From Flaveria trinervia (taxonomy: Eukaryota > Streptophyta > Magnoliopsida > Asterales > Asteraceae), in assembly GCA_025506515.1 (NCBI GenBank), contig CM046443.1, positions 43,300,649 through 43,364,648 of the forward strand: a stretch of DNA of 64,000 nucleotides, given 5' to 3'. A model generated the notes under the pieces. That model saw only the letters and a program-made list of their open reading frames with translations. It was not told where the DNA came from and made no database searches. Below, in pieces: positions 36,376 through 46,124 of the stretch. A program made the position numbers and the translations under genes. Each line of letters starts with the position of its first letter. Within the stretch, counting starts at the first letter, position 1.

Positions 36376-39300
36376 CTAATGTCTTACCTTCTTCATAACC
36401 TCCTCATACTTCTTGTACTTCTCCTCTCTTGTGACTCCTGCATGTATTTCAAATGCAAAGCAAAGCCGTATCACATTTTGGAATTGGAGGGCTTGTACAA
36501 TATCCTGCGTGTCATAGAACAGTGGCCACTTGTATAGTGTGTAGACATCTGTAGCTGACAAGTTTGTAAGCCACATTGGGTCAAATACCTGATAGTATCC
36601 ATTCTGCCCGCTTTGTTTAGAACTATGACCGTCTCCCCTGTTCTCCAATCATAGTACCACCACTTAAAGTGTGGAGTGAAGTCCTGTGGCATTTCCCTAA
36701 GAGGGATTCTTGACATTGTTCTTGGGGGACTCCACTTCAGCACTATCTTGGGCTTTCCAGTTATAGGATCAACTTCAGAACGTCTGATATACCTTGTAGG
36801 TTGTTGAGGTTTGAAGTTGACCCACCTGGTGTGTTACTCTTTCTTTAAGGCAGCCTCAAACCAGCCTACATTTTCCTTGGGTCAGCAAATAATAGCTTCA
36901 GTTTAGCCACCTGGTTGAGCTCAAAACCAGGTAGAGACTTTAGATCATGTGGGAATCTAAAGTACTCAATACCCATCTCTCTCTTTACCGCGTACACATT
37001 ATGATCATCAAAATGAGCCCATGCGATAATCTTGCCTGACACCTTGTGATATTTCTTCACTTTGTAGAGCTTGGTGTAGACATTCGGTTTAGGAGCAGAG
37101 CGTTGTGCTCGGATCTCCTCAAAACATGCAGCCCATTCAGCTTTTCTGATATCAACATCAGCGTTTGAGGCTTGTTCTTGTTCTTCAACCTTCTCAGTCT
37201 CTTGCTCCATCTTATCCAATATCTCAAATGTATCACTGACTAGGGAATCACCCAGATTGGGAACCACATTTCCCTTTTTGTCAGCATATCTCATCAATGT
37301 CGTTCAGCTTGTCGTCACTGTCTCCTTCCACAGTTGGAGCGTCCTTTACAATCTCATCGAGATTGAGCTTGAACATTTCTGCCAGTTGCTCATTAGTAAG
37401 ATCATGAGTTATTTCTCCTTCTTCAGGGGTGTAACTCACTGATGTTCTGACAATCCCTTGCAGATCAAGAATCATGTTAGTTGAGTATTGATCTGTTGGA
37501 GGGGAGCAATATCGTGTTCATCCCTTTGATAATTTGGATATGCTTGATTTAAACATGTAATACATCAATCATTAGTTAATAATCAAGACATAACCATAAT
37601 AATCAAGACATAACTATTTACATTACATATAAACATGCATTTCATTAATTTTATACATGATCCAAATACAAGAGATTTTAAATAACAATAAAACATCTAA
37701 GCATTACTCTTGTCCTGGATCATCGGCTCTTCTATTGCTGGGTTGGATGTGGAGGCACTCGGATCTTGAGTTTGTTTGGTCCTCCTTTCGCTCACTGATG
37801 TGGCACCCGCAACTGAAGAGTCATCATCATCATCATCACTAACATCAGTATCACCAAAGTGATCATCACCATCATCATCATCACTATCATCATCAACATC
37901 ATCATCTCCATCCCCTTCTCCTATCTTTAAGGGCTCGTCTTTGGACCCTTAGAGCTTTAACTGCAAAGATTTGTTTGCAGCCTCCATCTCCTTAATCCTT
38001 TTGGCGTGTTGCTCCTGGAGCTGAGACATCTGATGAGTCTGCTCATCGATCAATCGAGCCTAATGAGAAAGTTGCTAAGATTGGATAGTGGTCAGGTCTA
38101 CCAGCTGTCGTATCTAAGTGGTCTTCTCTTCATCTGCAGCTAACAGCCTCAGCACCATTCGGTTAAGTGCTGAGAGCTGTTCCTCTACCCCACTGGGAGG
38201 TAAAGGTGATCCTGATGGATATGGAGAGAAAGAAGATGGTACTGCAGGATGGCTAGTGGTGGTGGTGACAGTGGTGAAGATTGGAGGTGGTATAGATTAT
38301 GGTGGTGGTAATGTAGGTGTGAATGATATGGTGGTAGATGGAAGGGTGGTAGTGGTGTTAGGAGGAATGGTGGTAGGGATGGCGACTGTGGTGGTAGGTA
38401 GAGTGGTGGTGGTAGATGTAGTGGTGGTGGATGTAGTGGTAGTAGTGGGAGTGATGAAGGTGAGTCTTCGCTTCTTCTTCTACATGCCGTGGGGCTGAGC
38501 CATCCTCTTCTTCCTCGATCTTGTCGAGGAGGATGCTCCCCCTAGAACATGGCTCGGCTGATCGGGAGCATATGTAGGGTCAGCAGCAGTCTCTCCCGAT
38601 CCGCTGGGCGTCCACCAACCGCCCGGAGCCCCTGTTCTGTGGGAACGACTTTACTTTCCACAGTCCGGGTTAGTGGCTCCTCATCCGACTCCTCTTCCTC
38701 CTCACCAGGTATAAATTCCCGATGGAATCCAGCAGACTCTGCTATATCTCCAGTGGGGGCAGATACTGGAGATACACTATTAGTAGTGGGGCCCCTTGGT
38801 TGAGCGGGCAAAGTATCTCCAGCATCCCCACTATCATCATCATCAGAGTCGTGCTCTGGGAGCTGTAACTGCTCATCATCTGAGTCATTGTCTACGTGAC
38901 GCCACTTACGTCTGCCTGGCATCACGTAACTTTCACTGGCCAGATGGCCTATCAGTCTTTTTTCCTGGGGCTTTACCTGCTTACCCTGGTAAACTCTCAT
39001 ACGACCCAGAGTCGTATCATCCATGATCTCTAAAGCCACAACATCATGGTGCTCCTTTGGAAAAGAAGGCAGCTTCTCGTTAAAGATCATCTGGAGGAAC
39101 CTAGGGTACATACAGAAACCCTCTTTTTCCTTTGTCTCCAGATTCTCCACGAGGTAAGAGAAGATCCTGCTGGAGAAGCTGAAGAGGTAGTTCAGCACTA
39201 GTGCCACGTAGGCATTCTGTATCTGGTCTGATAGATCATCAAACCCATCCCTTCTGGAAGCTACGCACTTCAGAATGACATGTGCCAAGTACTTGTACTG

Positions 39301-39702
39301 GGGGCACATGTTGCTCTTGTTGAGCACACCTGAGTTGATGTCCCCAGCGTACTTAATCCTCAGAAAACTACCTCTCACCATCAGTGGGTGAAGTCTGGTG
39401 GGGTGATTAGTGTCGTCACCCAGCTCAAGTACCCTCTGAATGTCTGTAGCAGTAACCTCTATATCCATGCCACAGATAGAACTCCGTATGCTGTATGGCT
39501 CATGTGAACGATCAACAGATGCATTCTCCCAGAATGCCTGATGTATAGACCTGTAGGGTGTGCATAGAGTAGAGATGGCCTTGTGGATCCTTGATCGCTT
39601 GAGAAAAGCGATGATCTTAGTAAAATCGGCACCATTCCGAGTAGTATGGTCTAAATGAGCACATATATTGTGCTTAGGGTTGATATACCATCTATCAGCC
39701 AT
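36376..39702 (-). pseudogene. ORF3 of family C, broken
   Basis: I chose the ATG at 39702 (MADRWYINPKHN), five codons inside the longest frame, because ORF3 of A and D also starts Met-Ala-Asp. 38542-39702 is open for about 386 codons. Its core reads YLAHVILKCVASRRDGFDDL ... FSFSSRIFSYLVENL ... MYPRFLQMIFN, homologous by eye to D and A. It is followed by an acidic tail (DNDSDDE, HDSDDDDSGD, GEEEEESDEE). After a stop, shifted frames give a basic RSRKKRMAQ, a Thr-rich tract (38270-38470), a helical Gln/Glu-rich stretch (QLQEQHAKRIKEMEAA) and an Asp-rich tract (37800-37920). Then come three C-terminal pieces (36376-37475) including HFKWWYYDWRTGETV. Total about 1,110 codons if joined. Function unknown; it could be a nucleic-acid or chromatin factor (inference). 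Confidence 0.72.
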
Positions 39703-39779
39703 CGATCTGAAACACAAGACAAATAAACATTAGATAATCACATACCACAAATCAGTTCTAAGTAGCTTGATTGAATTCA

Positions 39780-40680
39780 TTCTGATTCATTCATGCGAAT
39801 GAATCATGCGACTGTGTTCAGTCGGTTGTCCTATCATACGACTGGACTCATTCGGGTGAATGAACAGGCGACTGAGTTCAATCAGTTGGCTGAGCCTGTG
39901 ATTGGCTTAGTCGGCCGACTGAGCTCATTCGTATGATACATTCGGCCGATTGACCCATTCGGCCAGCTCAATCGTTTGATTGAAGTTCATCCAGACGACC
40001 AGTCGCATGACCCACTGTTCGGTCGAATGAGGTTCGAATCTTGACCAATTCTTCATTGAATTCAACGTTGTTTAATGGTTCTTTAGACTCGCAATAATAA
40101 CATTAGTTTTAACATTTTACTCAATTTCAGTAGGTTATTAGTTCATTTCATGGTTTGGTTCTTGTTTCAATCGAACCTCCCAAATTAGGGTACCATTTCT
40201 CCTGATTGCTGTGAGATTTCATCTTATTATACCTGTATAAATGCAAACACACGTCAGAAGATCGATAGGGATGTATAATCGAAGTCTAAAGAAATTTGGG
40301 CAGCGTAACGGTAGGATGTGCGATATAGGGCGTTTGGAAGTGGTGAGGAGAATGCGATTGAATGTGGCCCTTTATATACTGAATCTGAGTTCAATCGGTC
40401 GACTGGACTCATACGCTCAATTCATTTGGGCGAATGAAACTCAGTCGGGTGATTGGCTCAGTCGATCACATTCAGTCGGCCGACTGAAGCTCAGTCGGTC
40501 GACTGACACATTCACACACTCTCATTCGGTCGAATGGGTCATTCTAATAAGCCATTCGGGTGAATCGTTCATACTCATGTCCATTCGGCTGTTTAGTGCA
40601 TGAGTATGGTCCATTCGTATGATTGGTCCATACTCATGGTCCATTCGTGCGAATGGGCCAGACTCATGAATTTGACTTTA
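39780..40680 (-). repeat. Family C palindrome arrays, pol-ORF3 spacer
   Basis: Two clusters (39785-40030 and 40390-40665) carry more than twenty half-sites of CAGTCG/CGACTG and CATTCG/CGAATG, many paired as palindromes (CAGTCGGCCGACTGA near 40465, CAGTCGGTCGACTGA near 40492). They lie just upstream of ORF3 on the minus strand. Confidence 0.88.
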
Positions 40681-40699
40681 TGACAATACCTCATATTCT

Positions 40700-42330
40700 C
40701 TGTTGAACTTTGAATAAACGTTATAAGCATTTGATCATCTCGGACATGATCATTTCAACTTGAAAAACTTTTGATCACCTCAGACGTGATTCTTTTAAAA
40801 CATTTGAAAGAACGTGTGGTCACCTCAGACGTGACCCTTTTAGTTGATAAGGTCCCTTATTAACTTCCAAGACATAGTCCGATACTACACAAGCTGAAAT
40901 AAACTAACTTTGTACCTACATAAAAGAAAGACTGTTGAAACTTAAACTAGGACATGTTTTTGTGTTTTTATGAGGATTAACTCCTAATATGTAGCTCCAA
41001 GGAATAATTTTTTTTCTGAGAGGGCAACCTCAATTCATTTAAACCATACATGGACCAGTTCAATTTGGAATCAGAAAGGATATTTAAATCATTCGGGACA
41101 AGTTAGTTAAAACCTTTGATGCTCTATTCTTGTTTTTCATCTAGAGTCATTTAGCAAATTAAGGAAATCATTCTAGTACTATTAGGTCCCCACACTGATT
41201 TGAACTTTTAAGAATTGTAGCCATATTGATTGTCAATATACTTGTCCTCTTAAATCCATACATAGACTTTCAACACAGTTTGGTGATAGTTTTAGGTTTG
41301 TTTATTTCAACGAGCATTTGTGGATCCCACACTTATATGGTAATCAACATTCCTCAGGAGATTTTTGAGCGGTCTCAGGGTAGTATTCAAGAAGAGACTA
41401 TTCTTAGAACTTTCAAAGAGAAGCCAATCCTCAGGTCAGTGCCACCGCACATCAGAGAGGTGGCAAACGGCAATGAGTTCTAGAATATATAGGTTATGCT
41501 TATCCTCAGGTCAGTGCCGCCGCACAGCAGAGAGGCACATAACCTATCTTCTTGTTTGAGCAATTTTTCATTCTTTTAGCACAGATCTCACCAACAACAT
41601 AGGTTATCAGTTTGATTGTATTTGCAATTTTCATGTGCTTTTGCTAATGCTTTGGTCTTACGCACACTTTTGTGGCGTTTATTTTGCTCGTCACCCCTTA
41701 TTGGAATCTTGTTGATCGTGTTAACTAGGGATAAGGTGTTACCCACAACTAGTCAAACATTTAGTTTAATCTTGATATCACCAAAAAGGTCTAGTCGTCT
41801 ATTGTGTTGAATCTACCGACATATCATATGTGGTCTAGCAACCTCTAGTCTAATTTCGTTGTGTTACCTTAGTAGTAGCTAGCTTATCTATCATATTTCT
41901 TTTTATATTGCTCAGACTACACAGACTTAGAGTTGAGCTTTGCATCTTTTTCAATATTGATTTTTTAAAGTCCCAAATGGTTTGTACCTGTGTACTATCA
42001 TATTCCAAAGATTGAATTGGTATCACACATACAATCTTATTTATTTTAAGTTTGCCTCTCCTTTTCCCTTATTTTATTTATTTATTTATTTATTTCCTAG
42101 GCCTATTTTCCCCCTAAAATTATAAAACCACTATGGATTAGCGTTTTAGGATTCTAATGGGCAAGGAAAGACACCAATTTTAATTATGCTAATTAACATT
42201 AAACAAAAACAAGAGAATAAAATAAAATAAAATAAAAAATTGAAAAATAAAAAGACTAGACATGACACATCAGACTATACATGGTCATTTTTAGGTATGA
42301 CCTCATTTTTCTTTTTAACCCCATTGCCCT
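40700..42330 (-). other. Long noncoding spacer of family C between RNase H and ORF3
   Basis: No convincing coding frame in 1.6 kb. It contains a triplicated 'ATCACCTCAGACGTGAT'-like phrase (40732-40850), the paired stem-loops at 41428-41547, and short TTTA and AAAAT runs near 42064-42092 and 42216-42240. Confidence 0.6.
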
Positions 42331-42781
42331 CTAACAAATATAAAAACGTGGTTTATCAAATGCCTTTGTATAGAGGTCAGCGCGTTGAAAATCTGTATTT
42401 ATTTTTACCACATCGATTAAGTTCTTTTCAAAGCAATCACAAATAAAGTGATATTTAATACCGATGTGTTTGGTCTTTGGATGTTGGACTGGGTTTTTAG
42501 TGACTGCAATCGCAGCAGAGTTATCAACAAAGATAGGAGTAGAAGAGAAATTCAAACCGTAATCCCGCATTTGCTGTTGAATCCATATGATTTGAGAACA
42601 ACAGCTTGTAGCAGCAACGTATTCGGCTTCACAGGTTGACAATGCAACCGAGGTCTGCTTCTTACATTGCCAGGTTACTAATCTCCTTCCAAAGAACTAA
42701 CACCCTACTAATGTAGACTTGTAGTTCATCTTGCAGCCGCCGTAATCCGAGTCACTATACGCTTTAAGCTCAAAGTCATCA
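42331..42781 (-). pseudogene. RNase H of family C, broken
   Basis: 42331-42642 reads STCEAEYVAATSCCSQIIWI, PIFVDNSAAIAVTKNP and KTKHIGIKYHFICD, the canonical copia RNase H end. The preceding part (42645-42780) is frameshifted. Confidence 0.88.
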
Positions 42782-43650
42782 TCATGAGGCCATGAGATAC
42801 ATGAGAGATCCAATCATCCCTCGGTACATAGTGGCATCTACCAGATCCCCATTCTCGTCGGGTGTTACATCATGGTTTGTAGCCAGTGAAGTGCCAGCTG
42901 TGGAAGCATTCTCCATGTCAAACCGACTGAGAATGTCACCTACATACTTGGTTTGATGTAGGAAGATCCCATTTGGTTTCTGATCCACCTGTAACCCGAG
43001 AAAGAACTTCATCTCTCCCATTGCACTCATCTCAAACTCCGCCTTCATTACTGCTTCGAACTCTTTGCGTAATTCTTCGTTCTTTGAACCGAAGATTATG
43101 TCGTCTACATAGATCTGTACTAGCAGTAAGTCTCCATCTTTTTCTTTGATAAACAATGTACAGTCAATGACTCCCCCTGCGAAAGCCGTGTTTCACAAGA
43201 TGAGTCGAGAGTTTCTCATACCAGGCCCGTGGAGCTTGATGAAGCTGTATAGCGCCTTGTCAAGTTTGTAAACTCTGTCCCGATGATATGGGTCCTTAAA
43301 TCCCTCGGGTTGACTGAATACACTGTTTCTCGGATCTCACCATGAAGAAATGCACTCTTAACATCTAGTTGATAAACTTTGATTTTCATATAAGATGCAT
43401 AGGCAAGGAAGATGCGGATGGCTTCCATCCTTGCCACTGGTGCAAATACTTCATTACCCTCAACTTGTCGAAAACCCTGAACAACAAGTTGAGCCTTGTT
43501 TCGGATGATCACTCCCTGATCATCCTTCTTGCATTTCAAGACCCATTTGGTGCCAATGACTTTAGCTCCTTTAGGCCTCCAATAGTGTCCATACACCTAA
43601 CTTCTTAACTGAAGAAGTTCTTCCTGCATGGCACTCACCCAAGCCTCATC
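42782..43650 (-). pseudogene. Reverse transcriptase of family C, broken
   Basis: 43216-43596 reads GTKWVLKCKKDDQGVIIRNK, EVFAPVARMEAIRIFL and VYQLDVKSAFLHGEI. After a frameshift, 42782-43156 has QIYVDDIIFGSKNEEL with the YVDD motif at 43100-43111, then EMKFFLGLQVDQ and YRGMIGSLMYL. Fifty-odd bases between the frames have slipped. Confidence 0.9.
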
Positions 43651-43667
43651 ATTTAGTGCTTCACTAA

Positions 43668-44204
43668 CTACATTGGCTTAAACTGAGACACAAAGCAGTG
43701 GTAGGCCCCGTCGTGAAGGTATCCCTTTTCCATCACATAGGCATAATTAGCTGAGTACAGCTGATTTCTAGTCTGAACACCTGATCTCACATATCCTATA
43801 ATATTATCCAAAGGATGATAGACGTTTAGACGTGAGCCAAGAGTTGTCGAAACAACCACCTCAAAGTCAAGATTATGAACATTTGGTTCTGGATCTGAGG
43901 CAATTGGAGTCTGAGGTTCCGAAGATTCAGAAGCATCACCAGCAGATGCTTGTGGACTTGTGGTAGTCGAAACCTGCACATCCTGGTTGATCTGATCATT
44001 TTCTTCATTTTTTTCATAAGAGGAAGAGTCACTTACTTCAAGTGCTCCCCCTGAGTTGGTAGGAGATTGACTTGTTGAATCTTGAGACAATGTGTTCAAG
44101 ACATCGTACATCATCTTGTTTGCCAACTCGTCTTCTGAAGAAGAGAGAGGTATTTTGAAGGACTTGAAGAATCCATCATAGTCGAAGAAGTAAGCAGGTC
44201 CTTT
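43668..44204 (-). pseudogene. Integrase to RT linker of family C
   Basis: This is the open frame up to 44204, where the palindromic insert begins. The acidic Ser/Glu/Asn-rich sequence (SDSSSYEKNEENDQINQDVQ) ends with NIIGYVRSGVQTRNQ and HCFVSQFKP, the copia block before RT. The first codons of the longer frame (to 44237) come from the insert. Confidence 0.75.
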
Positions 44205-44950
44205 TGTTAAGTCGGCTTCTTCGGGATCGATAAACATCCGAGCATGTTCTTGACGGAAGGATAAACAACATTAAACCAAAAGTCAAACAATAATACGAAC
44301 TATAATTGAATGGTTTTATTGAACAAAACCTAATGATTACAAGCTCGTTACAACATAAGAATCAAGACTCTAGGCAAGGGGAAGATCAAGCATGATCTCC
44401 CCTCTCATCCGGTAGCCCTAGGCTCCCAGGCACACTCTCTCTAAAACCCTTAATCTCTTTACACATTGAAACTGGTATATATAGGCCTCTGCCCATATTA
44501 GATGTGACTAGGCCCATTTGTGCGATTGGATCATGCGTATGGTTCAATCGTACGATTGAACCATACGCATGGTCCAGTCGTACGATTGAACCATACGCAT
44601 GGTCCAATCGCACAAATGGGCCCAGTCGCATCTAATATGGGCTGAGGCCTATATATACCATTTTCAATGTGTAGAGAGATTAAGGGTTTTAGAGAGAGCG
44701 TGCCCGGGAGCCTAGGGCTGCCGGATGAGAGGGGAGATCATGGTCGATCTTCCCCTTGCCAAGAGTCTTGATTCTTATGTTGTAATGAGCTTGTAATCGT
44801 TAGGTTTTGTTCAATGAAACCATTCAATTATAGTTCGTATTATTGTTTGACTTTTGTTTTGATGTTGTTTATCCTTCCGTTAAGAACATGCTCGAATGTT
44901 TATCGATCCCGGAGAAACCGACTTAACAATTGGTATCAGAGCATGTTCTT
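44205..44950 (+). mobile_element. Palindromic LTR plus primer site inserted in family C pol
   Basis: 44205 (TG) to 44928 (CA) is a near-perfect inverted repeat. The two arms are about 350 bases with roughly two dozen mismatches by eye (about 93% identity) and almost no spacer. Each arm has the features of LTR R-U5: TATATATA near 44475 and 44655, then T-rich sequence. The core holds a perfect 38-base palindrome at 44533-44570 in the style of family C motifs. On the right the arm is followed by AT and TGGTATCAGAGC (44931-44942), a Met-tRNA primer site. GAGCATGTTCTT (44939-44950) is the inverse of AAGAACATGCTC (44882-44893), a possible U5-primer-site stem. No target duplication is visible, and about 60 codons of the host integrase C-terminus are missing. 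Confidence 0.8.
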
Positions 44951-45943
44951 CAGCAGGGTGCATGGGGCGCCAAATGGCTCGAGATATTCTAAGTTAGGTT
45001 TACGTCGCTGTAATAACTCGTAGCACATTTTTCCATGGCGTTTCACTACAAGAACTCGATTAAGTGTATAACATACATTTGCCACTGCTTCATTCCAGAA
45101 TTGGATAGGCAGTTTCGAGTCTGCCACATAGTCTGTGTCGTCTCTATCAAGCTGTGGTTCTTCCGTTCAGCAACTCCATTCATCTGAGGGGTGTAGGCCG
45201 AGGTAAATTGATGCACAATTCCCTTTTCCTTGCAATAGTCCTCCATCCTCTGATTCTTGAACTCGGTTCCATTGTCAGAGCGCACCTGTCGTACCTTCAG
45301 CTTGTATAGGGATTCCAGTGTCGTTACCAATTCCTTGAAGGATTCAGATGTTTCTGATTTGGATTTCGGAAATATTACCCAGAGAACCTTGAGTAGTCAT
45401 CAGTAATTACATAGCAATACAAGTCGTTTGCGATGCTTCTTGTACTGACTGGACCAAACAGATCCATGTGAAGGAGCTCCAGAGGAAGTTCTATAGAATG
45501 AACTTTATTTTCCTTATGAGACTTCTTCGTCTGTTTGCCCTTTTTGCATGCAACACAGAAATCCGGGAGTTGGAAGTTTTTGACATTTACTCCTCTCACA
45601 AGATCATTCTGGATCAAGTGATTCATTTTCCTCGGATTTATGTGTCCTATTCTCCTATGCCAGGAGACGGAGTGCTTCTCAAGAGCTTTGGACAAGAAGC
45701 ATGGACTTCATGATCCGTTGTGGAGGCCTTTGAGAGATCCAAGACATAAAGATCATTATATCTTGAAGCTGACATTAGGATTTGGTCCTCCGGGATCACG
45801 TAGTCCTTCTTTAGAACGTAGCACTTCTTGTGGTCAAAGACTACCTTGAATCCTTTATAAAAAATTTGAGAGACTAAAAGCAAGTTATTTTGTAATTGTT
45901 GGACGTAGTTTACCTTATCAAACTTAACTTTCTCATTTCCCAC
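44951..45943 (-). pseudogene. Copia integrase of family C, cut by the palindromic insert
   Basis: 45375-45695 reads SVSWHRRIGHINPRKMNHLI, CVACKKGKQTKKSHK and LLHMDLFGPVS, then VITDDYSRFSG. 45046-45330 reads VRSDNGTEFKNQRM and NGVAERKNHSLIETTQTM, with the second Asp and the Glu. The last piece runs LPIQFWNEAVA to EPFGAPCTLLKN, where the frame meets the insert. 45647-45943 is the protease-integrase junction. Frameshifts separate the pieces. Confidence 0.88.
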
Positions 45944-46124
45944 TTCTCTTTGGGCTGTGATGTACCCGCCTTTGTTTCCAGCAAATGAAACATGCCCTCC
46001 TTAATTTGTCTGACATTTGATAAGAGAGCTCTATTCCCTGTCATGTGCTTGGATGCTCCACTATCTACAATCCACGTGTTAGTCTCAGCACTATAGCGAA
46101 CACCCTACACATTCAATGAAAACA
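45944..46124 (-). pseudogene. Copia protease of family C, broken
   Basis: The minus-strand frame near 46030-46085 reads TWIVDSGASKHMTGNRALLS, the DSG active site and K-H-M motif. A slip follows. It lies just after the second gag knuckle frame. Confidence 0.8.

Noticed and set aside
38118..38498. Val/Gly-rich plus-strand ORF
   Set aside because: It is the antisense of the Thr-rich tract of family C ORF3.
44205..44928. Ordinary MITE
   Set aside because: The arms look like LTR R-U5, and one end is followed by a Met-tRNA primer site. No target duplication of a DNA transposon type is seen.
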